Source of the DNA: Candidatus Woesearchaeota archaeon
GTDB lineage: Archaea; Nanobdellota; Nanobdellia; Woesearchaeales; SM23-78
Reading direction: 5' to 3'
Assembly: GCA_016932315.1 (NCBI GenBank)
Contig: JAFGDD010000005.1
Span: 1-38,692 of the forward strand
Length of the DNA: 38,692 nucleotides
Shown: positions 1 to 8,384 of the stretch, in pieces
Layout: every line of letters begins with the position of its first letter
Numbering within the stretch: the first letter of the stretch is position 1
Program-made: the position numbers and the translations under genes
The notes under the pieces: generated by a model
What the model was told of the DNA's origin: nothing
Seen by the model: the letters and a program-made list of their open reading frames with translations, nothing else
The model's database searches: none

Positions 1-203
1 AGGGGCGGTTTGCTCCTTAAGCATTAGTCCTGTTCGGACCGTCGATGCTCTGTCCTCATTGGCTCTTATCTTTGTGAACCGGGTCAGACTGGGAACAGAG
101 CAGCCCTAAGCCTAGGCAAGGGTGCTTTGAGGGTCGCGGAGCGGAGGAATGGATGGGGTACACTAATGTTTAGAGTGCTTATCCACCCTTGGGCGCGCAT
201 TTA
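1..203 (+). ncRNA. SRP RNA (7S), 5'-truncated by the window edge
   Basis: The segment around 77-113 carries the SRP helix 8 signature: CCGGGTCAG, a GGAA tetraloop closed by CTG/CAG, then AGAGCAGCCC. This is the SRP54-binding hairpin conserved from bacterial 4.5S to archaeal 7S RNA. Upstream TAAGCA and ATTAGT (about 18-28) are complementary to ACTAAT (162-167) and TGCTTA (176-181), as expected for the long helix 5 that brackets the S domain. The 5' Alu-type part (helices 1-4) is not visible and should lie before base 1. The 3' end is approximate, before the T-rich stretch near 203. The helix 8 match makes the call strong; only the boundaries are inferred. Confidence 0.85.
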
Positions 204-225
204 TTTTTTAATATGAATTTTTAAT

Positions 226-792
226 ATGAAACTAACAACTAATAGGCTGGTAATCAGGGATTATGAAAAAAGAGACATTCCTTCATTAATTGAGAATATA
301 AATAACTTGGAAGTTTCAAAAAACCTTCTTCTCGTGCCTCATCCTTATACCTTAAAGGATGCTCAATGGTGGATTAATCATTGCGCTGAGGAAATGAAGA
401 AGAAGCCTAGAACAACTTATGATTTTGCATTAGAGCTTAAGTCTGAGAAAAAGCTTGTTGGCGGCATAGCCTTAAACAAGGTTGATGATTTTAATGGCAC
501 AGCAGAGATAGGCTACTGGCTTGGCCAGAGTTATTGGCGCAAAGGATTCGTGTCTGAAGCAGTTAAAGAAATAGTAAATTTCGGATTTGAAAAGTTAAAG
601 CTTAGGAGAATTGATGTATGCGCCTGGACAAAGAACATAGCTTCTAATGAACTGATTAAAAAAACAGGATTTGTGTATGAAGGTATGAGAAGGCAGGCTG
701 CAAGGTCAAAAGCCACAGGAAGTATTCATGACTTGTACATTTACGGGCTTCTAAAAGAGGAATGGGAGAAGTTCAAGGATTTGAAACTGTAA
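226..792 (+). CDS. GNAT acetyltransferase, RimJ/RimL-like
   Basis: 188 residues with the layout of RimJ/RimL-type GNATs. The N-terminus reads LTTNRLVIRDYEKRDIPSL, the middle has EIGYWLGQSYWRKGFVSEA (about 88-106, acetyl-CoA pyrophosphate-binding region), and the end has NIASNELIKKTGFVYEGMRR (about 133-152). Family members acetylate N-terminal amines or small amines from acetyl-CoA; the substrate here is unknown. The gene starts about 25 nt after the SRP RNA on the same strand, so it may be transcribed from the same region. An upstream ATG at 212 stops at once, which fixes the start at 226. Confidence 0.85.
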   Translation: MKLTTNRLVIRDYEKRDIPSLIENINNLEVSKNLLLVPHPYTLKDAQWWINHCAEEMKKKPRTTYDFALELKSEKKLVGGIALNKVDDFNGTAEIGYWLGQSYWRKGFVSEAVKEIVNFGFEKLKLRRIDVCAWTKNIASNELIKKTGFVYEGMRRQAARSKATGSIHDLYIYGLLKEEWEKFKDLKL

Positions 793-812
793 AAAAAATA
801 TTTTTATGAATC

Positions 813-1838
813 TTACGCTTCTACTTGGTATCGTTTGTATGCGTTAGGGTAGTTTTTCTTTAAAGTCTCTATAGCTATTGTGCAGACTTCATTGTGTACA
901 GCATTGAGCCTTTCGATAAAGCTCTGACCTTTCTCAGCAGCAAGGCGCAGTGCTTCTAATTCTTTTTCCATTTGGTTAATTAGTTTGCCGCCCTTGTTTG
1001 CTAATTCTTCAGCTGTTTTGGCTTTGAATCTTGAAGAATTCAGGTCAATATAGAAGCTGAATGGCGATTCCATATCATGCCTTAATTCGCTATATCGCAG
1101 TATGCTTCCATTATTAGTTCCATTCCAGTTGTTTTCTAAGCGTGTGCTGTTGTTCCAATCTTTTTCATCATGCATAGCATTTCTTAAGCTCCCTTTTCTT
1201 GGGAAGCTAGCCAGCAGATTAGGAGTCAGTATTAAGCAGTTTGGAAATTTTAGATTCCTATAAAGCTCATCTGTCGGTTGAGTTGAAATGTGTTTAATGT
1301 CTTTAATGCGAGCCATTGATTCCAGCATATCATCCTCATTTTTCCTGACGAGCTCTAAGTAGCGCTCTCTGTCCATCACTCTTGCAGCAGCTACCCACAC
1401 ATCTATGCCGTCTGCTGCATAGCCGTACTTATGGCTGTGATAGCCAGAATCATGAGACACCATTCTTATTTTCTTATCATCAGGCAATTCTTGTAACGCT
1501 GATGCTGATTTTATAATATCTTCGAGTGTGAACGTGTTATCATCAGTGCCAAAAATAATTGACTGAATACACTTTTTTTCAGTCTTCCTGAATACTATTT
1601 TAGATTCGCCGCGGGTATCCTTAACTCTCTGCAGTATTGCGTTCTTTGATTCCAGTATTTCAGGAACTTCTGAATCAAGCTCATGCCTTTTTTGAGGCAT
1701 CACATGCAAGCCATAAGTAACCTGAGCAAAACCCTGTTTAGAAGCAATGAACAGTGAGCCGTCTCTTTGAAACATTACTGGCTTTGAATCGCTAAGCTTG
1801 GTCATGGCATCAATAACAAAATCAACTGCATACGTCAT
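813..1838 (-). CDS. Unknown 341-residue soluble protein
   Basis: I do not recognise this family. The protein lacks membrane segments and a signal peptide. It is mixed alpha/beta with a charged helical C-terminus (about residues 270-340, rich in K, E, A and L). His-rich SHDSGYHSHKYGY (about 143-155) and SFYIDLNSSRFKAKTAEEL (about 258-276) are its most distinctive stretches. A strong Shine-Dalgarno, GGAGGG, sits 7-8 nt before the ATG at 1838, so the start is secure. It converges on the GNAT gene with a 20-nt spacer that is T-rich on both strands. Confidence 0.6.
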   Translation of the reverse strand: MTYAVDFVIDAMTKLSDSKPVMFQRDGSLFIASKQGFAQVTYGLHVMPQKRHELDSEVPEILESKNAILQRVKDTRGESKIVFRKTEKKCIQSIIFGTDDNTFTLEDIIKSASALQELPDDKKIRMVSHDSGYHSHKYGYAADGIDVWVAAARVMDRERYLELVRKNEDDMLESMARIKDIKHISTQPTDELYRNLKFPNCLILTPNLLASFPRKGSLRNAMHDEKDWNNSTRLENNWNGTNNGSILRYSELRHDMESPFSFYIDLNSSRFKAKTAEELANKGGKLINQMEKELEALRLAAEKGQSFIERLNAVHNEVCTIAIETLKKNYPNAYKRYQVEA

Positions 1839-1856
1839 TTTTATCCCTCCTTAAAT

Positions 1857-1876
1857 CTCCAAGAAACAGCTTGGAG
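1857..1876. repeat. Perfect 7-bp hairpin upstream of the 341-residue gene
   Basis: CTCCAAG AAACAG CTTGGAG is a perfect palindrome in the spacer between the divergent genes at 1838 (minus) and 1972 (plus). It would lie in the 5' UTR of the minus-strand gene, about 10 nt from its Shine-Dalgarno. It is too short for a confident functional call. Confidence 0.4.
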
Positions 1877-1937
1877 TGCTACACGCCCCTTTGCCGAGAA
1901 GGAACAAAACTTGGTTTATAAATCTTTTCTCCAAACA

Positions 1938-1948
1938 TTTATATAATC
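1938..1948 (+). promoter_or_regulatory. TATA box for the 58-residue gene
   Basis: TTTATATAAT is centred about 30 nt before the ATG at 1972, the spacing expected for a leaderless archaeal transcript. Confidence 0.55.
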
Positions 1949-1971
1949 ATAAAAGCATTTGATGTGCTGGA

Positions 1972-2148
1972 ATGAAAACAGGCATTAGAGGAGTGGCCAG
2001 GGACATATTTATTGTGTACGTGTGCATACGCTTAGTTGCTGTCTGGATTTTTGGCGCAAAGTTTGATTTTGTGCTCGGAGTAATGGTTGTATTGCTGGGC
2101 TTGTCTGCAGTCTGGTTCATGATAGAAAGGGTTGGGATGATTAATTAG
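1972..2148 (+). CDS. Small two-helix membrane protein, 58 aa
   Basis: A short reading frame, MKTGIRGVARDIFIVYVCIR..., ends in FMIERVGMIN. Two hydrophobic segments (about residues 11-26 and 31-50) are separated by a short GAKFDF turn, so it is probably a two-TM helical hairpin protein. Support comes from a TATA box at leaderless distance, an intact frame and clean hydrophobic periodicity. The stop codon's last base is also the first base of the repeat element that follows. No function can be assigned. Confidence 0.6.
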   Translation: MKTGIRGVARDIFIVYVCIRLVAVWIFGAKFDFVLGVMVVLLGLSAVWFMIERVGMIN

Positions 2149-2287
2149 AATTGAAAATGTTGCGCCGCTCGGGCGCGATTATTCTTTTGAGTACTTCAGT
2201 TCCCCGTAGGGGGCAACCCCCCTTCCGTGATTGATTATTAAATCGAATATGCCCTCGCATTTGGGCGCAAACAACATTTTCAAATTC
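2148..2287. repeat. Intergenic branched inverted-repeat element A1
   Basis: This 140-nt closed element has an outer stem GAATT-GAAAATGTTG paired with CAACATTTTC-AATTC, continued by GCGCC/GGCGC. Inside are GCTCGGGC...GCCCTCGC and the family core CCCCGTAGGGGGCAACCCCC (2201 onward). The sequence GAGTACTTCAGT before the core and CTTCCGTGATTGATTAT after it recur almost unchanged in element A2, 8 kb away. The element fills the gap from the stop of the 58-residue gene to the TATA box of the next gene. Confidence 0.8.
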
Positions 2288-2300
2288 AAAAAAATATTTA
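2288..2300 (+). promoter_or_regulatory. TATA-like box for the Tat-signal gene
   Basis: AAAAATATTTAAG lies 36-48 nt before the preferred ATG at 2336 and directly abuts element A1. A promoter inside the longer open frame (which opens at 2231) argues that the upstream codons are not translated. Confidence 0.4.
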
Positions 2301-2335
2301 AGCAGCAATATTATTATTGCTTCTGGGTGAGAGTT

Positions 2336-3346
2336 ATGAATGATTCTACAGTTGCAATTGATAGGAGGCAGTTTATTAGGCTTGTTGGTTGGGGTATTAT
2401 TGGAGCAGCTACTGTGCTTACTGTTTCAGATATTGTGCAGAGAGCTCCTCGGGTTTTTCCTGAGAGAATTATTAGGGATGTTGGACAGAACGCTATTCCT
2501 GTTCCCAGGTCATGGGTTGATGCTCTTCCAAGGGTTAGCATTGAAGGAATGCCTCTTGACAAGCAAAGGATTGACTCTATCCCAATGCTTCCTGTTGATA
2601 AGGACGGCTATTGCAAGACAGGCGTTCTTGTCCAGAAATTAAGGCACGGCATTACAATTCCTGATATGTATGAAAAGATCGGGATGGATTATTCCAAGAC
2701 TGGCGGGAGAATTATTGCCACAGCAACTGACTGGTATGCTCTGGTTCCTGAAAACCCTGAATCTGCTTTTTTCTCTGCGAGCAAAGAGAATATTCCGCGA
2801 GAGTTCTGGAATGGCAAAGGGTTTGTTAATGCGCAAAAAACTAAGATGACTCCTTATGGCTGCTTTCCTTTGGATGATAAGGCTTGGCATAAGCTGAGCG
2901 ACTGCTACACCATTAATGGTTATCGCGGGGAAGCAGAGCCTGGCACTTATTTTATCGGGGCTGACGGCAACATTATCGTGCCAGAGAACCTTGATGTCAG
3001 CATGAGCCTTGACAAATTAGTGTTAAGCGTGAATAATGCGAGTATTCCTTACTCCAAGATTAAGAAGATGTGCGAGGAGCAAAGAGTCTCTTATAATGGG
3101 AAAGAGCTTGCGTCCATGCCTTTGAAAAAATTGATAAGTATTGCAGGTTTTGAAAGTGAAGGCAAGGCTTTGATAATTAATGCTAATAACTATGCTGTAA
3201 GCATCCCTCCCTGGAGGCAGGAAGACGTACTGGTAGTATTTGATGAGGATTATGTTGGCAAGTACGGCACGCCTGCAAAGCTGATAGGAAAATACCTTAA
3301 CAAGGCAGCGCAGATCGGAGGATTCTATGGTATTAAGGTGACATGA
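2336..3346 (+). CDS. Tat-signal exported protein of unknown function
   Basis: The frame is open from 2231, but the ATG at 2336 follows a GGTGAGAG Shine-Dalgarno and gives a classic twin-arginine signal: DRRQFIRLVGWGIIGAATV (RR at residues 10-11, hydrophobic core about 17-31). The mature part (about 300 residues) is unassigned. The C-terminal stretch LISIAGFESEGKALIINANNYAVSIP faintly resembles sulfite-oxidase-type molybdopterin-binding folds, but I do not rely on this. Tat export implies folding, or cofactor loading, before secretion. It converges on the AOR gene with a 16-nt gap. Confidence 0.6.
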   Translation: MNDSTVAIDRRQFIRLVGWGIIGAATVLTVSDIVQRAPRVFPERIIRDVGQNAIPVPRSWVDALPRVSIEGMPLDKQRIDSIPMLPVDKDGYCKTGVLVQKLRHGITIPDMYEKIGMDYSKTGGRIIATATDWYALVPENPESAFFSASKENIPREFWNGKGFVNAQKTKMTPYGCFPLDDKAWHKLSDCYTINGYRGEAEPGTYFIGADGNIIVPENLDVSMSLDKLVLSVNNASIPYSKIKKMCEEQRVSYNGKELASMPLKKLISIAGFESEGKALIINANNYAVSIPPWRQEDVLVVFDEDYVGKYGTPAKLIGKYLNKAAQIGGFYGIKVT

Positions 3347-3362
3347 ATTTTATATTAAGAAA

Positions 3363-5240
3363 TTAGTCTTTCATCGCATCATTTATTCCTCTGAGTATTT
3401 CTTCCCAGTATTCCTTTGCTGCTTTCCACTTGTCTTTTTCAAATCTTGGCAGCCATTCCTTTGCGTCAGCACATTCAGGGACTTCAGCAAGAGTCTTTTT
3501 CAAGAATCCAATTATTATGTCTATTACTCTCTCGCTCTCCCAGAAAGCGCTCTTGTTGTCGAGGTTAATGAGTTGTGCTAGCTTTTTGTGGTGCTCAAAG
3601 AAATTAATGCGAAGCTTGAAGTGCTTGTCAATCAGTTCTTCCATCAGGTCTTCTATCCAGCCGCGGTGGAACCTGCAGCATCCTGCATTGTCAGAATAGA
3701 ATTCTTTTATCATCCTCTCAACATTCTTTTTTCCGAGCTCATAAGGATTGACTATCTTCTTCTCATAGTACTGAAAATATTTGCCCATTATGGGCATTGG
3801 GCTGAACAATCCAGGGGCCCAGTACATGTTTGGCACCATGCAGCCTTCATCATCATAGGCGTTGTAAACAGCTAGATTTATCGTCTTGACGCCGTACTTC
3901 TTATCTATTTCTTTTGCAGCAGCTCTTATGCTCTTGTTGAATATTGGGTTGCTGAGGACTGCATTGATTATCTGCATCCCTAGCTCTGCATTGTTTGCAG
4001 AATCATTAACAACATCAAAGCTTTTCCAGTCCCATTTAGGCATCAGGCCAATCCCAAAGTCCTCTTTTCTTATCAATCCTTTTGCTAGGCATTCCATGAA
4101 CCAGCTAACAAGCCCTCCTGCTTGTATTGCATCAAATCCCATGGCATCAACATAATGGTTTAGTTTTTCAGCAGAGCGCTGGTCAAATATTCCGCAATTA
4201 GGCCCTAGTGCCTCGTATGGCTCATAATCCTTCTTGAATTCTCCTCGCATCTTCTTGCAAACTGCTACGCAGCTTTCTCCGCAGCTCTTGAAAAGCTTTG
4301 GCTTAATGGTTTCTTCGTTGAACTGCTTGAGATAATGCTCCTTGATAAAATCATTATGAATCTTTTTTCTCTCATCATCAGTCAGATAAATTGATGAATA
4401 ATTAAAGCTGAAAAGCCAGTCGCTTGTCTTTGTGAAATTCACTCCTAGTGTTCCGCCAGACTCATATTCCGGGTCATACCTGTACTTTTTGGTAACTTCC
4501 AAATCCTCGACCAGCATTTTCTTGTGGAAGTGCTCCTCAAAATAGCTGTTTAGCTCCTCAGAATTCCTTAAGTCATTATCAGTATAATCACCTCCATAAA
4601 CAATAGCAACAATTTTATGCTTCTGAACAAGTTTTGAGCCTATGCCTCCTCTGCCTGCCCAGCAATCAACAGCATTAAGCTTGCCAGCTTCAACATAGCT
4701 GGAGCCTATAGCACCCATGTTAGTCTTAATTGCGGCAGGCCCTGTTGCTAATATTCTTAATTTGCCGAACTCATCAAGGCAGTCATCATATTCCTGCTTG
4801 TAATGGTCAAATACATAATCCTGCAAAGCATAAAACCCGATTTTATTATTATAGCCTTTCCACACATCCTCTGGGTTAAGCTTTTCAAAGGTTACAGTAA
4901 TGTTATTGTTCTTCCTCTTCAACCTGAGAACACTATAATCAGGGCATGAGCCTTCTATAACAACATAGTTTATTCCAAGGTGATGAAATATTAATGCAGC
5001 TCCTCCCATGGTTGAGACGTAAAAATTCTTCCATAACAGTGACTTGCCGCAGAATATCAGCCTCCTGGTGCCCGGAATGATTGAGCCTGCCAATACTCCG
5101 CTGCCGAAAAAGAACTTGTCTTCGTCATTAGCATACCTAAAGGCAAAGTCAAGCGGGCCAATAACTTCTTCATCATTAACATCCTCTAATCTGAAAGAGC
5201 CGTTTGCTGCATTAATGTAAAGGACTTTTTGCGGTATCAT
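3363..5240 (-). CDS. Aldehyde:ferredoxin oxidoreductase (AOR) family protein
   Basis: The 625 residues match the length and landmarks of tungsten-pterin AOR enzymes, which oxidise aldehydes to acids with ferredoxin. The N-terminal domain has the RRLIFCGKSLL and STMGGAALIFHHLG regions. Motif AGRGGIGSK (about 190-198) binds the tungstopterin, and YEALGPNCGIFD (about 342-353) is another family motif. The cluster cysteines are SCGESCVAVC (about 317-326), spaced C-x3-C-x3-C instead of the usual C-x2-C-x3-C. The late Cys appears as NAGCCRFHRGW. It may therefore be a divergent subfamily with a modified 4Fe-4S site. It lies downstream of leuS and a small membrane protein on the same strand. Confidence 0.85.
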   Translation of the reverse strand: MIPQKVLYINAANGSFRLEDVNDEEVIGPLDFAFRYANDEDKFFFGSGVLAGSIIPGTRRLIFCGKSLLWKNFYVSTMGGAALIFHHLGINYVVIEGSCPDYSVLRLKRKNNNITVTFEKLNPEDVWKGYNNKIGFYALQDYVFDHYKQEYDDCLDEFGKLRILATGPAAIKTNMGAIGSSYVEAGKLNAVDCWAGRGGIGSKLVQKHKIVAIVYGGDYTDNDLRNSEELNSYFEEHFHKKMLVEDLEVTKKYRYDPEYESGGTLGVNFTKTSDWLFSFNYSSIYLTDDERKKIHNDFIKEHYLKQFNEETIKPKLFKSCGESCVAVCKKMRGEFKKDYEPYEALGPNCGIFDQRSAEKLNHYVDAMGFDAIQAGGLVSWFMECLAKGLIRKEDFGIGLMPKWDWKSFDVVNDSANNAELGMQIINAVLSNPIFNKSIRAAAKEIDKKYGVKTINLAVYNAYDDEGCMVPNMYWAPGLFSPMPIMGKYFQYYEKKIVNPYELGKKNVERMIKEFYSDNAGCCRFHRGWIEDLMEELIDKHFKLRINFFEHHKKLAQLINLDNKSAFWESERVIDIIIGFLKKTLAEVPECADAKEWLPRFEKDKWKAAKEYWEEILRGINDAMKD

Positions 5241-5283
5241 TTAATATTTTAAACCTCTTTTTTATTGAATTGTTTTCATAAAA

Positions 5284-5550
5284 TTACTGGTTCTTTCTTC
5301 TCAGCCACGCCTTTTTGAACAGGTGCAAAGTAAGAGTGGATAAAAGGAATGCCAATGTGGGAACTATTGAGTTCAAAAATGGCTTGGGTAGGTGAGCAAA
5401 ATAAAAAAACAATACAATCACAACATAAGTTAAAATCGCAATCAATACTCTTCTCGTCCATGAAGTTTCCCAAGATTTATCTGCTTCAACTCTCTTGTTG
5501 CGCTCCTTAATCAGTTCAATCTCTTTTTGCAAGTCTTTAATTGAAGCCAT
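5284..5550 (-). CDS. Small membrane protein with charged N-terminal helix, 88 aa
   Basis: A coiled-coil-like N-terminus (MASIKDLQKEIELIKERNKR...) is followed by SWETSWTRRVLIA and two hydrophobic segments (about 38-55 and 61-77), ending in a basic tail. The frame extends to 5571 through a TTG, but the ATG at 5550 is the natural start and avoids overlap with leuS (stop at 5564). The layout is that of common two-TM 'DUF' proteins in DPANN and CPR genomes. Function unknown. It is probably co-transcribed with leuS. Confidence 0.6.
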   Translation of the reverse strand: MASIKDLQKEIELIKERNKRVEADKSWETSWTRRVLIAILTYVVIVLFFYFAHLPKPFLNSIVPTLAFLLSTLTLHLFKKAWLRRKNQ

Positions 5551-5563
5551 TTTCAGCGAACAT

Positions 5564-8239
5564 TCACTCAAATATTATTGCTGGTTTGCCGGGCATCGCA
5601 TTAGCCGCCTTCTCGTGTTTTGACTCTTTCTCAGCCACTATCTCAAACTTGGTCTTGAATTCTTTCTCAAGCCCTGCAATGCAGTCATCCAAGGCTTTTT
5701 TCTCCTCTGCAGCTGACAGCACAACCATTGGAATCTTGTCAGGGTTCTTGACAAATTTTGGAACAAAATTTGCTATGAGCTTAGCATGAGTTTTATCTTT
5801 TGCACACAATGCTTTTATCAGCTCGCCAGCATTCCTTGTTTTTTCCATTTCTTTTTTCAATTCCTTAATAAAAGAGTACTTCCAGTTATCAGGCAGGATG
5901 AACACTACCTTGTTAGGCTTGATGATTCCTGTTAATTCCTGCAAGGATATTATGTCTTTTCTTATCTTCTCGTAAAGCTCTTCTCCTGCTTCTAGCTTCT
6001 CGTCGATTTTCTTTTCATCATAAGCAGGCCATTTTGCAATGCTGATAAAGTCTTTGTTGCCTATCTTTTCCCATAATTCCTCTGCAATATGAGGAGTAAA
6101 AGGCGACAATAACAAGAGAAGAGTTTCTGCTGCTTTCCTGCTAATCTCTTCCTTGGAATTAAGGTAATTGGCTAAGTCCATTATTTTTATGAGCGCGATG
6201 TTATAATCAAAAGACTCAATGTTCTCTGTAACTTCCTTTATTGCCTTGTGAGTCTTGCTCTCCTGGTTCTTGATATTCTTGTCAACTATCTTTTTCTCTG
6301 TTATCATCCTATAAACCTTGACCAGAAAACGATAAGTGCCTTCAATGGTCTTATCATCCCATTCCATGGTCTTGTCAGGGGCAGCCAGGAACATGAGGAA
6401 GAACCTTGCGGTGTCTATGCCGTAAAGCTTGGCAATCTGGTCCTGAGTTACAATGTTGCCTTTGCTCTTGCTCATCTTTGCCCCGTCCTTGTAAAGAATT
6501 CCCTGATTAAAGAGCTTTGAGAATGGCTCGTCAAACTTCACAAACCCTAAATCCTGGAGTGCTTTCACAAAGAACCTTGCATATATGAGATGCATTACTG
6601 CGTGCTCTGCTCCTCCAACATACTGGTCTACTGGCATCCAGTAATTAACCTTGTCAGCATCAAAAGGCTTATCCTTGTTCTTGTTGTCACAGTACCTTAA
6701 AAAGTACCATGAGGAATCAACAAATCCTCCCATGGTGTCTGTTTCCCTGTGAGCTTGGCCGCCGCATTTCGGGCATTTGACTTCAAGGAATTCTTTGCTC
6801 GACAAAAGAGGGTTTTCTGCAGCATTGAAATCAACCTTGTCAGGCAGTAAAACAGGAAGGTCTTTGTAAGGAACCACCACGACCCCGCACTGCGGGCAAT
6901 GTATTATTGGTATGGGCGTTCCCCAGTACCTCTGCCGAGAAATCATCCAGTCCTTTATCTTGTACTGTATTGTTTTTCTTCCCTTACCTGTCTTTTCAAG
7001 GTGCTGGGTTATCTCATTAATAGCGTCATAGCTTGCGCTGCCATTAAACTCTCCTGAATTAATAAGGCTTCCTTCGCTTGTGTAAGCCCTGCTCATCTTC
7101 TCAGCATTAAGGTCAAACATGGGTGAGTTAATAACCACGCGAACTGGTATCTTGTATTTCTTTGCAAACTCAAAGTCTCGCTGGTCGTGCGCAGGCACAG
7201 CCATCACCATGCCGCAGCCGTAATCTGCAAGTACAAAGTTTCCTGCATAAACAGGAACCTCCTCGTTATTGATAGGGTTAATAGCGTACTTGCCTATGAA
7301 CACTCCTTCTTTTTCTAGTGCTTCGATTTCCTCAGGAGTCCTTACTTTCTGGCATTTCCTGATAAAAGCTTCTACTTCTGGTTTGTGCTTTGCATCAGTC
7401 AGCTCTAACAATCTTGGATGCAAAGCAGATATCACCATGAAAGTAACTCCGTAAATAGTGTCTGGCCGCGTTGTGAAGATGCTCCATTTCTCATCATCAA
7501 TTTCAAAATCAATTTCTGTTCCATAGCTCTTGCCTATCCAGTTCTCCTGCATAACCTTAATTTTTTCAGGCCAATCAATCTTCTTCAAGTCTTCCAGCAA
7601 TCTGTCAGCATAAGCAGTTATCTTGTAAAACCATTGCGATAAATCCTTCTTAACTACTTCTTTATCGCAGCGCCAGCATTTTCCTCCTTCTGCTTCCTCA
7701 TTAGCAAGCACAGATTGGCAGCACTCGCACCAATTAACAGGAGCTTTTTTCCTGTAAGCCAAGCCTTTCTCCAATAATTTAATGAAAAAATACTGGTTCC
7801 ATTTGATATAATCAGGGTCATGGGAATAAAGCACCCTATCCCAGTCATAGCTGTTACCCAAAGCCTTCTGGTACTCCATGATCTTCTTCATAGCATCATC
7901 AGCATACTTCCTCGGATGAATGCCTTCTTTCTTGGCAGCAGTCTCAGCAGGCAAGCCAAAAGAATCATAGCCCATGGGATAAAGAACATTAAAGCCCTGC
8001 ATTCTCTTGAAGCGGGCATAGGCGTCGCCAATAGTATAATTCCTTACATGGCCCATATGCAAGTAGCTCGCCGAGGGATAAGGATACATTTCAAGAACAT
8101 AATACTTTTTTTTCTTAGAATCCTCTTTTGCCTTGAATATAGCTGCCTCTGCCCATTTCTTCTGCCACTTGACAGCCACGGCATTGAAGTTTATTCTTTC
8201 AGGCGCGTCTTGCTTACCAGCATTCTCATCTTTAACCAT
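5564..8239 (-). CDS. leuS: Leucyl-tRNA synthetase, bacterial type
   Basis: This class Ia synthetase charges tRNA-Leu. Signatures: LHMGHVRNYTIGD (the HIGH motif, about 60-72), Zn-binding CECCQSV...CWRCD (about 173-195), editing-domain TTRPDTIYGVTF (about 257-268), DWMISRQRYWGTPIPI (about 427-442), a second Cys set HCPQCG...CPKCG, and KMSKSKGN (about 614-621). Motif wording (MYPYPS...LHMGHVRNYTIGD, PMGYDSFGLPAE) is the bacterial LeuRS form, not the archaeal/eukaryotic one, so horizontal acquisition is likely. At 891 residues it is full length. A TATA box lies at leaderless distance upstream. Confidence 0.95.
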   Translation of the reverse strand: MVKDENAGKQDAPERINFNAVAVKWQKKWAEAAIFKAKEDSKKKKYYVLEMYPYPSASYLHMGHVRNYTIGDAYARFKRMQGFNVLYPMGYDSFGLPAETAAKKEGIHPRKYADDAMKKIMEYQKALGNSYDWDRVLYSHDPDYIKWNQYFFIKLLEKGLAYRKKAPVNWCECCQSVLANEEAEGGKCWRCDKEVVKKDLSQWFYKITAYADRLLEDLKKIDWPEKIKVMQENWIGKSYGTEIDFEIDDEKWSIFTTRPDTIYGVTFMVISALHPRLLELTDAKHKPEVEAFIRKCQKVRTPEEIEALEKEGVFIGKYAINPINNEEVPVYAGNFVLADYGCGMVMAVPAHDQRDFEFAKKYKIPVRVVINSPMFDLNAEKMSRAYTSEGSLINSGEFNGSASYDAINEITQHLEKTGKGRKTIQYKIKDWMISRQRYWGTPIPIIHCPQCGVVVVPYKDLPVLLPDKVDFNAAENPLLSSKEFLEVKCPKCGGQAHRETDTMGGFVDSSWYFLRYCDNKNKDKPFDADKVNYWMPVDQYVGGAEHAVMHLIYARFFVKALQDLGFVKFDEPFSKLFNQGILYKDGAKMSKSKGNIVTQDQIAKLYGIDTARFFLMFLAAPDKTMEWDDKTIEGTYRFLVKVYRMITEKKIVDKNIKNQESKTHKAIKEVTENIESFDYNIALIKIMDLANYLNSKEEISRKAAETLLLLLSPFTPHIAEELWEKIGNKDFISIAKWPAYDEKKIDEKLEAGEELYEKIRKDIISLQELTGIIKPNKVVFILPDNWKYSFIKELKKEMEKTRNAGELIKALCAKDKTHAKLIANFVPKFVKNPDKIPMVVLSAAEEKKALDDCIAGLEKEFKTKFEIVAEKESKHEKAANAMPGKPAIIFE

Positions 8240-8263
8240 AGCATATACTAATACTGGAAGGGG

Positions 8264-8273
8264 ATTTATATAA
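8264..8273 (-). promoter_or_regulatory. TATA box for leuS
   Basis: On the minus strand TTATATAAAT is centred about 28 nt before the leuS ATG (8239), with no intervening Shine-Dalgarno, implying a leaderless mRNA. It separates leuS from the ribosomal operon upstream. Spacer 8274-8360 also holds a small TTCGAC...GTCGAA palindrome (about 8339-8355), possibly a terminator for rpoN. Confidence 0.55.
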
Positions 8274-8360
8274 TTATTGCTAAAATTATTGAAGTAAAAG
8301 CTGTAGAATGAAATATTCTATTAGAATTTCTTAAAATGTTCGACATTAAGGTCGAATGGT

Positions 8361-8384
8361 CAAAAAGTTTGTTAAAACTTTTTG
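8361..8384. repeat. 10-bp CAAAA/TTTTG hairpin across the rpoN stop codon
   Basis: CAAAAAGTTT GTTA AAACTTTTTG is a perfect palindrome with a 4-nt loop containing the rpoN stop. It has the same CAAAA...TTTTG form as hairpins in the intergenic elements. Its right half encodes the last residues of RpoN (...FKKF). It may act as a 3' end or stability structure. Confidence 0.6.

Noticed and set aside
2148..2287. Insertion sequence or MITE derived from a known IS
   Set aside because: No transposase in the window, no recognisable IS ends and no clear target duplication at the elements; left as an unknown repeat family instead.
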